Assembly: GCA_964473525.1 (NCBI GenBank)
Contig: CAYYPK010000013.1
Location: forward strand, 62,001 to 126,000
From: GCA-2687025 sp964473525
GTDB lineage: Bacteria; Poribacteria; WGA-4E; GCA-2687025
DNA length: 64,000 nt
Reading direction: 5' to 3'
In this document: positions 42,181-51,362 of the stretch, piece after piece
Position numbering within the stretch: the first letter of the stretch is position 1
Layout of the letters: every line of letters starts with the position of its first letter
Translations under genes and position numbers: made by a program
The notes under the pieces: model-generated
Databases searched by the model: none
The model's input: only the letters and a program-made list of their open reading frames with translations
Told to the model about the DNA's origin: nothing

Positions 42181-43638
42181 TCACCCGTCGAAGTGCAGAT
42201 ACACGGTCTTGATCTGCGTGAAGAAGTCCACAGCGACATTGCCCTGCTCGCGCGTGCCGGTGCTGGAGCCCTTGTAGCCACCGAATGGCACCTGGACTTC
42301 TGCTCCCGCCGTCTGCGCGTTGACATGCACCAGTCCGGCCTGGATGCCGTTCACGTACTCGAACGTGCGGCCAAGATCCTTCGTGATGATGCTCGCCGAC
42401 AGCCCGAACTCGACGTCGTTCGCGACCTCCATCGCCTCCTCGAACGACGCCACGGGCATCACCCCTACGACGGGGCCGAAGATCTCCTCCTGGGCGATGC
42501 GCATGCTCGACGTCATGCCGCCGAACACCGTGGGAGCGACGTAGAAGCCAGCGTCGTACTCGCCACCAGTCAGCCTCTCTCCGCCGGCGAGCAACTCGGC
42601 TCCCTCGTTCTTGCCGATGTCGATGTACTCGACGATGTTGTCGAGTTGCGCTTGGTCCACCGCCGGGCCGATCTGCACGCCGTCCGTCTGCCCGTTGCCG
42701 ACCGTTAGGGCGTTCGCGGCCTCCACTAGCAGGCCTGTGAATTCCGCCGCTACGGCTTCCTCCACCATGACTCGGCTGGTTGCGGTGCACTTCTGACCGG
42801 TCGAGAACATCGCGCCCGCGATGACTTCCTTCACGGCCCGCTCGAGGTCGGCGTCGGCCAGGACGATGACCGGGTTCTTCCCGCCCATCTCGCACTGGCA
42901 CTTGGCGTTGCGCCCGGTGACCGTGTCGTACAACCGCGACCCCGTCGCGTTGGACCCCGTGAACGACACCGCCCTGATGCGGGGGTTCGTAGCGATCTCC
43001 GCGCCCACCGTGCCGCCGGGGCCGGTAACCATGTTCAGCACACCCGGCGGGAGTCCAGCTTCCACCAGGGCGTTCACGAAGTGGTACGAGGAGATGGGAG
43101 CTAGTGATGCGGGCTTCAGCACCACGGTGTTCCCAGCCACCAGGGCGGGCAACGCCTTCCACGCCGGTATCGCGATTGGGAAGTTCCACGGCGTTATGAG
43201 TCCGACGACGCCAAGAGGCTCCTTGACGGTGTAGAGGAACGTGTTCGGCTGCCCCGACGGAAACGTCTCGCCCGTGATGCGCCTCGCCTCGCCGCCGTAG
43301 TACTCCAGCAGCTCGACCGTGCGTAGGGTTTCGCCCGTTCCCTCAGCGACGGTCTTGCCCTCCTCCCGGGTCAGGTCACGGCCGACGTCGGTGGCGCGAG
43401 CCTCCAGGATCTGCGCGGCGTTGAACAGGACCTTCCCACGCGCGGGGCCGCCCATCCCGCGCCACTCCGCGAACGCCTCCTCCGCCGCGTCGATCGCGGC
43501 GACGACATCCGCGGCGCCGGAAGATGGGTGCGTTCCCACGACCTCCGACGTGTCCGCGGGATTGATGTTCTCGAAGGTCTCGCCGCTAGCCGCGGGAACC
43601 CACTCACCACCGATCAGATTGAGATACGCCGTCGCCAT
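42181..43638 (-). CDS. NAD(P)-dependent aldehyde dehydrogenase, KGSA-dehydrogenase-like
   Basis: The 485-residue enzyme has the aldehyde dehydrogenase layout: TPWNFPIAIPAWKALPAL, the cofactor lysine in VVLKPASLAPIS, the Glu in EMGGKNPVIVL, and the catalytic Cys in GQKCTATSR (about residue 285). The last helix region and FGGYKGSSTGTREQG are typical of alpha-ketoglutaric semialdehyde dehydrogenases of sugar-acid breakdown, and that is the best guess. Succinate semialdehyde or betaine aldehyde are other options. It starts a minus-strand set with gcvT and the channel gene. Confidence 0.9.
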   Translation of the reverse strand: MATAYLNLIGGEWVPAASGETFENINPADTSEVVGTHPSSGAADVVAAIDAAEEAFAEWRGMGGPARGKVLFNAAQILEARATDVGRDLTREEGKTVAEGTGETLRTVELLEYYGGEARRITGETFPSGQPNTFLYTVKEPLGVVGLITPWNFPIAIPAWKALPALVAGNTVVLKPASLAPISSYHFVNALVEAGLPPGVLNMVTGPGGTVGAEIATNPRIRAVSFTGSNATGSRLYDTVTGRNAKCQCEMGGKNPVIVLADADLERAVKEVIAGAMFSTGQKCTATSRVMVEEAVAAEFTGLLVEAANALTVGNGQTDGVQIGPAVDQAQLDNIVEYIDIGKNEGAELLAGGERLTGGEYDAGFYVAPTVFGGMTSSMRIAQEEIFGPVVGVMPVASFEEAMEVANDVEFGLSASIITKDLGRTFEYVNGIQAGLVHVNAQTAGAEVQVPFGGYKGSSTGTREQGNVAVDFFTQIKTVYLHFDG

Positions 43639-44258
43639 GCGGATGCTCCTATGCCGTCTTGCGGTGGCGCCGGGCTGCGCCGTGCGTCGCTGGGTCTCGC
43701 CCGAGCGCCGCCGCCAGGTCGCGTCGTGTAAGTGGCGCCGCCGTCAGACGGCGACGCAAGCGGTCTCCATGCGAATCCTCTGGGCTACGCGCTAGCAGCG
43801 CCCGCTGGCACGGGTCGCGTCCTCGTCTCGCACGCCAATCGGGAACGCCGCGTTTGCCGCGCACGCGCGCCTGGACGGCTGTACGAACTCCGCCGCGCCG
43901 CCGCCGTCGGCCGTGGCCAACCGATGGAACACGTCGCGTTCATCACCGAGTGTGAGCTCGTACAGACCGTATAGGATGGCGCGGTCGGGTCGACTGTAGA
44001 TGCGCGCGTTAGGCATGCTGATTCCTGCTGGGCCGGCCCGCTAAAGCCTGTCCGCTGTCGCCCCGTCGTGCGTAACCGCAACGACTCTACGCGAGCGCGT
44101 ACGGCGTGTCAAGACTGCCCGCGAACCCGCGCGGCCGGAGGTACCGCGCGTGTTCGTCAGGAAACCGAACACGCCGTCGGCGTCGTATACAGCTACGTAC
44201 CGACCGCAGGCGCGGCTACCATGGCCGTCAACACCTCGCACCGTTGGAAGGCGACGCC
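43639..44258. other. Sparse region between aldehyde dehydrogenase and DUF1015 genes
   Basis: This 620-base gap between divergent genes contains one small possible gene (43792-44016, listed separately). No clear promoter, hairpin with T-run, tRNA or mobile-element remnant was seen in the rest. GC content stays high. It may hold the divergent promoters of both flanking genes, but I could not place them. Confidence 0.5.
43792..44016 (-). CDS. Small hypothetical protein
   Basis: I do not recognise this 74-residue protein. It begins MPNARIYSRPDRAILYGLYE, has an acidic middle and an Arg/Ala-rich end with two cysteines. AGGA lies eight bases before the ATG, and third codon positions are GC-rich as in the neighbours. 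There is no signal peptide or membrane segment. It could be a spurious open frame in GC-rich DNA or a decayed gene. Confidence 0.3.
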   Translation of the reverse strand: MPNARIYSRPDRAILYGLYELTLGDERDVFHRLATADGGGAAEFVQPSRRACAANAAFPIGVRDEDATRASGRC

Positions 44259-45548
44259 GTGGCCCTGATAGAGCCGTTTCGAGCGCTTCGTTACGCCCCG
44301 CACCTGGCCGACGTCATTGCCGACGTCATCGCTCCGCCCTACGACGTTATCTCGCCCGAGCTCCAGCAGCAGTTGCACGCGCGGCACCCGGCGAACTTCA
44401 TTCGCCTCGAATACGGGCAGGACACCCACGACGCGGACAGGTACGCGCACGCCGGAGCGACTCTGGACGAGTGGACGCGCGACGGCACTCTGGTGCGGGA
44501 CGACACCCCGGCGTACTACGTCTACGAGCAGACTTTCACGCTCCCGGACGGGGTCGACGCGCCCGACGCCCGGGCCGAGTATCGCCGACGCGCGGTGTTC
44601 GCCGCGGTAGGCCTGGAGCCGTGGGGTGGCACGATCCACCCGCATGAGAAGACGCTGGCCGGGCCCAAGAAGGACCGACTGCAACTCATGGCCGCGACCC
44701 GCGCCAACCTGTCGCCGGTCTTCGCTATCGCGTCAGACCCCGACCGCTCCATCGACAAGGCACTCGGCGACGCCGCCGGCCGCGGCAAGCTGCTCTACGA
44801 CGGGACGGACAGCCAGGGACAGACGCATCGCCTGTGGCGCGCCGATGGAGCCGTGGCCGCCGACCTGCGTCAGAAGCTGGACGGCGCGTCGCTCACGATC
44901 GCCGACGGGCATCACCGGTACGAGACCGCCCTGGCCTATCGCGACCAGGCGCGCGCGGACGCGCCGTCGGCGTGCGCGTCGGAATCCGTGATGATGTCCA
45001 TCGTCTCGTCGCAGTCCGACGAACTGATAATCCTCCCGGCGTACCGTCTGCTATCTGGACTAGCGCCGGACACCATCGCGAGCCTGCCCAAGCGACTGGC
45101 CGAAGGCGGGCACGGTGTCGACGAGGCGCCGACCACGGCGGGAACCGACGACGTCGACGCGATGCTCGCGGCCGTTCGCGCCGAGGCGGCCTCCACGTTC
45201 GGCCTGAGCATCGCTGGCGGCCGGTCATACACCGTTGCGCGTCCGGCGTCCAGCGGGACGGGCGCCGACCTGGATGTCGCCTACCTGCACGAACGCCTGT
45301 TGCCGGAGTACCTCGGGGTCGATACGAACGAGCCCAGCGGACAGGCGCACGTGCGCTACACGGTGAGTCGCGACCACGCGCTGAACGCCGTGCGATCCGG
45401 CGAGGCGCAGGCAGCGGTGTTCGTACGAGGGGTCACGATGGCGGAAGTGGAACGCGTGGCGAGGTCGGGCGGGACCATGCCGCAGAAGTCGACCTACTTC
45501 TACCCGAAGATGCCGTCGGGCCTGGTCGCGCGTCGTCTCGACGACTAG
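44259..45548 (+). CDS. DUF1015 family protein
   Basis: The 429-residue protein matches the DUF1015 family: the start ALIEPFRALRY, then ADVIAPPYDVIS, the FIRLEYG strand, HEKTLAGPKKDRLQLM with conserved His and Lys, and IADGHHRYETALAYRD. The family is widespread in bacteria and archaea, often near serine or phosphoglycerate metabolism genes, and has no proven function. The frame opens at 44106, but GTG at 44259 begins exactly where family members begin and follows GGAAGG. It is convergent with pheS. Confidence 0.92.
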   Translation: MALIEPFRALRYAPHLADVIADVIAPPYDVISPELQQQLHARHPANFIRLEYGQDTHDADRYAHAGATLDEWTRDGTLVRDDTPAYYVYEQTFTLPDGVDAPDARAEYRRRAVFAAVGLEPWGGTIHPHEKTLAGPKKDRLQLMAATRANLSPVFAIASDPDRSIDKALGDAAGRGKLLYDGTDSQGQTHRLWRADGAVAADLRQKLDGASLTIADGHHRYETALAYRDQARADAPSACASESVMMSIVSSQSDELIILPAYRLLSGLAPDTIASLPKRLAEGGHGVDEAPTTAGTDDVDAMLAAVRAEAASTFGLSIAGGRSYTVARPASSGTGADLDVAYLHERLLPEYLGVDTNEPSGQAHVRYTVSRDHALNAVRSGEAQAAVFVRGVTMAEVERVARSGGTMPQKSTYFYPKMPSGLVARRLDD

Positions 45549-45561
45549 CGCGCGGGCGCCA

Positions 45562-46578
45562 TCAGAACTGCGTCAGGAACCGCATGTCGTTCTCGAACAG
45601 GATGCGGATATTGTTGATGCGGTGACGTAGCATCGCCGCGCGGTCGATCCCCATGCCGAACGCGAACCCGGTGTACTTCTCGGGGTCGTACCCCACCGCG
45701 CGGAACACCTCGGGGTCCACGGCTCCCGCTCCCAGCACCTCAATCCATCCCGTCCGCTTGCACACGCGGCACCCGTCGCCTTCGCAGAAGATGCACGAGA
45801 TGTCTACCTCGGCGCTCGGCTCGGTGAAGGGGAAGTAGCTCGGGCGGAAGCGGACGCGCGTGTCCGGGCCGAACATCTCCCGCGCGAAGACCGCGAGCAC
45901 GCCCTTGAGGTCGCTGAAGCGCACGTCGCGGTCGACGAGCAGTCCCTCGAGCTGGTGGAACATGGGACTGTGCGACACGTCCGCGTCCCTGCGGTACACG
46001 CGCCCTGGCACCACGATTCGGATCGGCGGCTGCCGCGTCTCCATGTACCGTATCTGCATCGGCGACGTGTGCGTGCGGAGCAGCACAGAGTCCGTGATGT
46101 AGAATGTGTCGTGCATGTCGCGCGCCGGGTGGTGCGACGGCGTGTTCAGCGCGTCGAAGTTGTAGTACTCCGTCTCGACCTCTGGTCCCTCGACCTCCTC
46201 GAAGCCGAGCCCGCGGAAGATCTCGCACATGCGGATCTTCGTCTGCGTAATCGGGTGGTACCCGCCCAGCGCCCGCCGTCGCCCGGGGAGCGAGATGTCG
46301 AGGCGCTCCGCGTCAAGCGCGCTCTCCCGTTCCGCCAGCCGTAATGCCTCGGTGCGACTCTCGAGGGTCGAGGTGATGACCCCTTGCAGGTCCGTGAGGA
46401 GCTTCCCAACGGTTGGTCGTTCCTCGGCGTCGAGGGCGCCGATGCCTTTGCGAAGTTGCGTGAGCTCGCTCCGGCGCCCCAGGAACCGCACACGCAGCTC
46501 CTCGAGCGCCTGAAGGGTGTCGGCCGCGCCTATGGCAGCGACGGCGTCATCGTGTAGCGCCTTGATCTGCTCCTTCAT
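45562..46578 (-). CDS. pheS: Phenylalanine--tRNA ligase alpha subunit
   Basis: PheS is the catalytic subunit of the class II phenylalanyl-tRNA synthetase, normally an alpha2-beta2 enzyme. The 338 residues have an N-terminal coiled coil (1-90), motif 1 region with GFEEVEGPEVETEYYNFDALN, motif 2 RVYRRDADVSHSPMFHQLEG, split here only in description, and motif 3 GFAFGMGIDRAAMLRH. The ATG at 46578 gives the usual length; the longer open frame runs into the leader. A T-box riboswitch precedes it. pheT does not follow, since the next gene downstream is convergent. Confidence 0.96.
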   Translation of the reverse strand: MKEQIKALHDDAVAAIGAADTLQALEELRVRFLGRRSELTQLRKGIGALDAEERPTVGKLLTDLQGVITSTLESRTEALRLAERESALDAERLDISLPGRRRALGGYHPITQTKIRMCEIFRGLGFEEVEGPEVETEYYNFDALNTPSHHPARDMHDTFYITDSVLLRTHTSPMQIRYMETRQPPIRIVVPGRVYRRDADVSHSPMFHQLEGLLVDRDVRFSDLKGVLAVFAREMFGPDTRVRFRPSYFPFTEPSAEVDISCIFCEGDGCRVCKRTGWIEVLGAGAVDPEVFRAVGYDPEKYTGFAFGMGIDRAAMLRHRINNIRILFENDMRFLTQF

Positions 46579-46618
46579 CGGCGTGCTCCTGCATCCAACG
46601 GCCTGCCCGCGGCCGGGC

Positions 46619-46875
46619 AAAAAGAAAACCTGCCACTCCGCCCCTCGTCGGCAAGGGACGAAAGCATCAGGCTGCTTCCGCGGTACCACCCTCGTTCGCG
46701 CCCCGTGAGACGCGCGCTCAATCCCATGTCACGGTGGGAACCGTCCCGCCCTACTGATCTCGTTCAGGCGGGAAGCTCGCGGAGGAAATTCGGCGCCCGA
46801 TCCCGGAGACGGCTCCCAGCCTGTGGCCGTCTCTCTCTGCGCGGGACATCTCGAACGCTTACTGCACTCCGGTCA
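46619..46875 (-). promoter_or_regulatory. Phe-specific T-box riboswitch of pheS
   Basis: On the minus strand the leader carries the canonical T-box word AGGGTGGTACCGCGG at 46692-46678. Its 5' AGGG and CGGAAGC can pair with GCTTTCG and CCCT downstream, forming the antiterminator with the TGGT bulge that captures the tRNA 3' end. The competing terminator uses CCTTGCC (46656-46650) and GGCAGG (46634-46629), followed by TTTTCTTTTT at 46628-46619. Upstream, AACGAGATCAGTAGG is a conserved stem III-flanking element. Stem I holds TTTC near 46788-46785, which gives a Phe codon (UUC or UUU) as specifier. Uncharged tRNA-Phe should switch pheS on. The 5' limit is approximate. Confidence 0.9.
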
Positions 46876-46904
46876 TTGCCAAGCGACGCGGCAGATCGCC
46901 GCGC

Positions 46905-47258
46905 CTACTGATTGTCCTTCGCCACCTGCGCCAGGTGGGCGAAGCCGGCCTCGTCGTTGACCGCCATCTCGGCGAGCGACTTGCGGTCCAACGTGACCCC
47001 AGCGTTGCTGAGACCGTGGATCAGACGGCTGTACGAGATGTCGTGCTGCCGGGACGCCGCATTGATGCGCGCGATCCAAAGGCGGCGGAATTCACGCTTC
47101 CGCGCGCGCCGGTCGCGATACGCGTAGTTGCGCCCCTTCGCCACGGCTTCCCGGGCTGTGCGTATAAGGTTCTTACGCCGGCCCCGGTACCCCTTGGCGG
47201 CCTTGAGTATGCTCTTCTTGTGCTTGCGGGCGGCTACGCCTCGCTTGATACGCGCCAT
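46905..47258 (-). CDS. rplT: 50S ribosomal protein L20
   Basis: The 117-residue protein begins MARIKRGVAARKHKKSIL and continues with AKGYRGRRKNLIRTA, YAYRDRRARKREFRRLWI and GLSNAGVTLDRKSLAEM, all standard for L20. L20 is an early assembly protein of the large subunit. It follows rpmI by 21 bases. The usual infC upstream is missing. pheS follows about 330 bases later behind the T-box. Confidence 0.97.
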   Translation of the reverse strand: MARIKRGVAARKHKKSILKAAKGYRGRRKNLIRTAREAVAKGRNYAYRDRRARKREFRRLWIARINAASRQHDISYSRLIHGLSNAGVTLDRKSLAEMAVNDEAGFAHLAQVAKDNQ

Positions 47259-47279
47259 TTGCTCGCTTTCCCGTTCGCT

Positions 47280-47486
47280 CTACGCAGTGCTGCCGTAGGG
47301 CAGGAGCCGTGAGACGCGCTTCTTGTCCGCTTTACTGACATACGCCGGCTGGTCGAGACGGCGCTTCTGCGCAGGGCTCTTACGCTCGAAATAGTGATTG
47401 TTGCAGGCGTGGGCGCGCTTGAACTTGCCCTTGCCTGTCGAGCGGAACCGCTTCGCGGTGCCCTTGTGCGTCTTCATCTTCGGCAT
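47280..47486 (-). CDS. rpmI: 50S ribosomal protein L35
   Basis: The 68-residue protein starts MPKMKTHKGTAKRFRSTG and has the basic core FKRAHACNNHYFERKSPAQKRRL, typical of L35. An in-frame start at 47531 would add 15 unrelated residues; the ATG at 47486 is the family start. It is first in the rpmI-rplT pair. Confidence 0.95.
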   Translation of the reverse strand: MPKMKTHKGTAKRFRSTGKGKFKRAHACNNHYFERKSPAQKRRLDQPAYVSKADKKRVSRLLPYGSTA

Positions 47487-47521
47487 GGTATTCACCCACT
47501 CCTGAATCAATGACGGGTGGA

Positions 47522-47550
47522 AGTATACCACAGCCCGGTGGCGCTGTCGC
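47522..47550 (-). promoter_or_regulatory. Promoter for rpmI-rplT
   Basis: On the minus strand GCGACA (47550-47545) and TATACT (47527-47522) are 17 bases apart, and TG one base before the -10 makes it an extended -10. Transcription would start near 47515, about 30 bases before the rpmI ATG. It may also feed pheS through the T-box. Confidence 0.5.
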
Positions 47551-47682
47551 GCTTCCTGACTACCTCCCGGGCCGCTCGTTGAATCCCGGCGCGACCGGCG
47601 GGTAAGCTTATCGCGAGCGCCGGCCGTTCATGCTGTCGGCGCCTAGCGACAGGCCGCGCGAACTCCAGTCGGGACTCCTTCC

Positions 47683-48717
47683 ATGATGCGCTTCGGGGCA
47701 GTCATCGTGTGCGTCGCGACGGTCCTCCTCGCATCGTGCGGAGACGACATCGAGGGGAACAGCGCCCCGAACATCCTCGTCCTCGTGGCCGAGCCGGAAT
47801 ACCCGGCGCCGGGCGAGTCGGTTGGGCTACGGTTCGACTTCCTCGACCTGGACGGCGACCGCGTCCGCCTCACGTGGGACATCACCGGCGGCGAGATATA
47901 CGTAGAGGGCGGCAAGTACTACTGGCGTGCTCCCGACGATGAAGGCACGCACCACATAACCCTGAACGCGAACGACGGGCAGGATGTCGACAGCAAGACC
48001 GTCGAGGTGCGCGTGTGGCGCCCCAGGGAGGGGAACTACTATCCCATCGCCGTGGGGAACGAGTGGATCTACGAGGATCCGAACGGCCACACGGTCACGC
48101 GCAGCATCATCGGCCTGTTCGAGATCGAGCACACCGACCCAGTCGTGACCTCCTACATCATGGAGACCGCAACCACGGATCCTGACGTCCCTGAGGGTGT
48201 CGTCAACTACGCATACGTCGGTCGAGTCAACGACGGGATCGACCAGCACGCGGTGAACGTCATCTTCGGGTCTGGCGACACGCTCATATTCGACCCTTAC
48301 CTGCCTCTGTACAGATGGCCGCTCATCCCCGGCGCCGAGTGGATGACGCACTTCAAGGCGCGCGTGCAGGACGGGTTCTCGGTAGGGGAAGGCACTGCGA
48401 AGTACCGCGTGGTAGACGAGTCCACGCTGACGACCGCGGCCGGCACCTTCGAGCACGTCTTCCAGATTGAGGAGACGTTCACCTGGACGCTGTTCGATCA
48501 GCCGCTGGACACGACCGTCAGCCGTAAATGGCTGGCGCCGAACGTCGGCATCGTGAAGATCGACCAGACGCAGACACGGGGCAAGCAGACGCAGAGCACG
48601 TCGGCCGACATCGTATCGTTTGAGCTCGAGCCGGACACGAGCTTCGACCACATCCCCGAGGAGCCGGCGGACGAGGACGACGTCCCAGCGGCGCCACGTC
48701 TCATCGCGAGACGGTGA
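47683..48717 (+). CDS. Lipoprotein with PKD-like N-domain
   Basis: The 344-residue protein has a lipoprotein signal ending in LLASC (Cys19). Residues 25-110 resemble a PKD/cadherin-like domain with NDGQDVDSKTVEVRVW. The remainder, starting with NYYPIAVGNEWIYED, matches a pattern found in many secreted proteins of uncultured bacteria and is close to DUF3108-type folds (TTAAGTFEHVFQIEE is the usual motif, with the cysteine replaced). The tail is acidic. Location is probably the outer membrane or surface; the function is unknown. Its end overlaps the convergent SAM hydrolase gene by 17 bases. Confidence 0.75.
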   Translation: MMRFGAVIVCVATVLLASCGDDIEGNSAPNILVLVAEPEYPAPGESVGLRFDFLDLDGDRVRLTWDITGGEIYVEGGKYYWRAPDDEGTHHITLNANDGQDVDSKTVEVRVWRPREGNYYPIAVGNEWIYEDPNGHTVTRSIIGLFEIEHTDPVVTSYIMETATTDPDVPEGVVNYAYVGRVNDGIDQHAVNVIFGSGDTLIFDPYLPLYRWPLIPGAEWMTHFKARVQDGFSVGEGTAKYRVVDESTLTTAAGTFEHVFQIEETFTWTLFDQPLDTTVSRKWLAPNVGIVKIDQTQTRGKQTQSTSADIVSFELEPDTSFDHIPEEPADEDDVPAAPRLIARR

Positions 48718-49492
48718 CAGTTAGCATCTGACCCGCCTGCCATCCGATTCGCGCCCGCATGTTCCCATCTTGGACGGCCAGCTCCAAGAGGTCGTAGCTG
48801 TTCCACACGGCAAGCGGCGCGCCACCCTCGACGGCGGCGTAGTGTGACACCGGGGGGCCAACCGCGAGCGTCGGGTCATCGCCCAGAAGGACCGCGGCGA
48901 TGTCCGATGGCGCGTCCGCACGACGGACGTTCGTGACGAGATTCCCAAACGCGTCGGCAAAGATCACGCGCCCTCGCACCGAGCCATCTGGCCCGCGAGT
49001 TGGGCGCGACTCCACGGTCACCAGATCGGCCGCGTCGGGCCCGAGGTCGCACAACGGCGTTCCCGACGCCAGCAGCCCAGCCACCGGAGCGAACAGATCG
49101 CGACCGTGGAACGTCCCACTCCTCGGCGCGTTCGACGCGAAGCTGGTGACGTCGATGCAGCGTGTGATGCCTTCGTCCGCGAGGACTGCTGTGAGCACCC
49201 CGTTGTCGGGCGCCACGTACCAGTTCCGCGCGCTCTCGACGGCGACGGCTCTACGATCCCCGCCGACGCCAGGGTCGACAACCGCGACGTGCACGGAGCC
49301 AGGAGGAAAGTAGGGCGCGGTGGCCCCGAGGAACACCGACCCGGTTAGCACATCCTGCGGAGGCACGCCGTGGGTCACGTCCACCACGCGCGCGGACGCC
49401 GCCGCCGACAGGATGACCCCCTTCATTACGGCTGCGTACGGGTCGGAGACGCCGAAGTCCGTGAGCAGCGTCACCACGCCGCACGGCCTCAC
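48701..49492 (-). CDS. SAM hydroxide adenosyltransferase (DUF62/chlorinase-fluorinase superfamily)
   Basis: This 263-residue protein belongs to the family that splits S-adenosylmethionine with water, chloride or fluoride. The conserved starts are VVTLLTDFGVSDPYAAVMKG, then DVTHGVPPQDV, VDPGVGGDRRAVA and GRDLFAPVAGLLASG. Most bacterial members hydrolyse SAM to adenosine and methionine; the halogenase-specific loop is not evident, so water is the likely partner. The frame opens at 49801 inside the upstream gene, but GTG at 49492 overlaps that gene's stop (GTGA) and starts at the family's N-terminus. Confidence 0.9.
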   Translation of the reverse strand: MRPCGVVTLLTDFGVSDPYAAVMKGVILSAAASARVVDVTHGVPPQDVLTGSVFLGATAPYFPPGSVHVAVVDPGVGGDRRAVAVESARNWYVAPDNGVLTAVLADEGITRCIDVTSFASNAPRSGTFHGRDLFAPVAGLLASGTPLCDLGPDAADLVTVESRPTRGPDGSVRGRVIFADAFGNLVTNVRRADAPSDIAAVLLGDDPTLAVGPPVSHYAAVEGGAPLAVWNSYDLLELAVQDGNMRARIGWQAGQMLTVTVSR

Positions 49493-51258
49493 GGCGCAGC
49501 CGTGCGTGTGACTCGCGCGTCCTCTAGCGTCTTGCTTACCTCTGCGAACTTCTCGGCGGAGATGATGAACGCGTCCGGGTCGTCGGTCACGCGGCCGGTG
49601 ACGGTGTCGCCGTCCACCCAGAACGTGTAGCGTACTCGCGTCACGTTCTTCAGCGTCAGCTCGGCCGTCAGGTCTGGTGGCGCCTTCTGGGCGGCGGCGT
49701 TCGAGACGAACCGCTCGACATCCATCTGGTCCAGGGACAGCAGGATGCCGTCTACCACGGCGTTGTCGGCCTGCTCGACAACCGGCTCGGATATCCGCCA
49801 CACGACCCCCTGGCGCGAGAACGCGACGGTCTCACCGGCCTGGCTTAGCGCGATGCGCCGAACGTCGATCGGCTCGATGTCCGGGAGCGTCCGCTCCCTG
49901 AGAGCCGCGATGCCGGCGGCCCAGCCCGATGCAGCGTCTTCCGGCACGAACGCGATGTCGGAGCCGTCGTTCACCTGTACGGCGGCCGCGCCGTCTCCCC
50001 GCGCGCCGAACCGAATGACCGTGGGGTCGGATGTTCCCGGCTTGTCATGGACCGTCAGCGTCAGCCGCGGCCGGGTCAGCCCGTGATCGGCGCGCGCACG
50101 ATCCGTCGCGTCCACGATGTCGGTCGCTTCGAGGGCGTCCAGTTCGAACAGCAACTCGTCCACGCGTGACGAGTCCGCGCGCGCCTCGCGCGGCGACACG
50201 ATGTGCCACGCCGACTGAGCCAGCGTTGCTCGCTTCTCGATCGTGTACAGCTCGCTGCCGTGCTCAACGTCGACGCGCCACGTCTCGGAACGCTGGAAAT
50301 CCGCGATGCGGCGGTCACGCCAGTCGAGGGCGCGCCTGGGCAGCGCGTCGAGCAGGTCGGCGCTGACGTCGTACACGCTCCGCCCGTCGACGCTCGCGAC
50401 ACGGACTCGCCCGTCGTCGCCAGATGGCGTCAGCGCGATACGCAGGCGCCGTTCGCCGCCCTCAACCAGGCGCACGTGGACATCGGCGGCAGTCGCGCCG
50501 AGGTCGTACGAGACCGGGTCGGGAACATCGTCCGCGACGAAAACAGCCGCCTGCGCGGAGAGCAGGGCCTCTAGCGTCGCGCCAATTGCCTCCTGGTCCG
50601 CTGCGGCGACCGTCGGAGCCACCATTGCCCAGTCGCCGTCCGCGACCTGACGCGCAACGACGACAGGGCCGGCGCCGTCTTGGCGGTCGACGGACACGCG
50701 TCGCGCGTCCCTAGGCTCGAACGCTACTATGGCGCGGTCGCGCAGCTCAGCCGGGGTCCGCATCACCTCGTCCAGAACCCACGCTTCCATGAGGATGGCT
50801 TCCTCGGAGCTCTCCTCCTTCGTGTAGAGCGCGTAGCTCACGCCCTTCTTGCCGAAGAGGAATCGCTTCGTCTTGCCGTCGTACTCCACCGTGAGAACCA
50901 CCTGCGGGTCGTCGAACCCGTACTCCGCCTTCGTCGGGCCCATCCGTTTGCGGATGTTGCGCTCGAGCACTCGGAGGATGTCTTTGGCGCCGCTCTCCGG
51001 CACCGGCGCGTCTACCGGCGCCACCATCCGCCAGCCTCCGTCTCGTCGTTCTAGCGTGATGTCTGGCATCGTCGGGTCAGCATACTCTACGACCGCCCTC
51101 GTGATGGCGTCGAACGCGATGCCGTGGTCTTCCCCGAGCGCGGGCAGCGCCTCGTAGTCGTCTGGCGGCTCCGGGCGCCACAGGAGGATGGCCGCGAGCA
51201 GCACGCCGAAGGCGGCCGCGAGGAGGGCAAGAACACGAAGCGTGCGCTGGATATTCAT
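49489..51258 (-). CDS. DUF4340 domain protein, membrane-anchored
   Basis: The 589-residue protein has one N-terminal membrane helix (VLALLAAAFGVLLAAILLW) and a periplasmic chain made of repeated beta-rich modules, with ITLERRDGGWRMVAPVDAPV and VWRISEPVVEQADNAVVDGIL typical of DUF4340. Such proteins usually follow an ABC transporter pair of the GldFG type; none is present here. It is coupled to the SAM hydrolase by a four-base overlap. The function is unknown. Confidence 0.8.
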   Translation of the reverse strand: MNIQRTLRVLALLAAAFGVLLAAILLWRPEPPDDYEALPALGEDHGIAFDAITRAVVEYADPTMPDITLERRDGGWRMVAPVDAPVPESGAKDILRVLERNIRKRMGPTKAEYGFDDPQVVLTVEYDGKTKRFLFGKKGVSYALYTKEESSEEAILMEAWVLDEVMRTPAELRDRAIVAFEPRDARRVSVDRQDGAGPVVVARQVADGDWAMVAPTVAAADQEAIGATLEALLSAQAAVFVADDVPDPVSYDLGATAADVHVRLVEGGERRLRIALTPSGDDGRVRVASVDGRSVYDVSADLLDALPRRALDWRDRRIADFQRSETWRVDVEHGSELYTIEKRATLAQSAWHIVSPREARADSSRVDELLFELDALEATDIVDATDRARADHGLTRPRLTLTVHDKPGTSDPTVIRFGARGDGAAAVQVNDGSDIAFVPEDAASGWAAGIAALRERTLPDIEPIDVRRIALSQAGETVAFSRQGVVWRISEPVVEQADNAVVDGILLSLDQMDVERFVSNAAAQKAPPDLTAELTLKNVTRVRYTFWVDGDTVTGRVTDDPDAFIISAEKFAEVSKTLEDARVTRTAAP

Positions 51259-51362
51259 CTAACGTCGGCTCAACACAAGCAAGTGGAAGGAAACCGCGAC
51301 GATCATCGCACGTGTGGGCGACGATATGATGATACTGATTCGTAGAGCCGAGGGCGAGGCCG

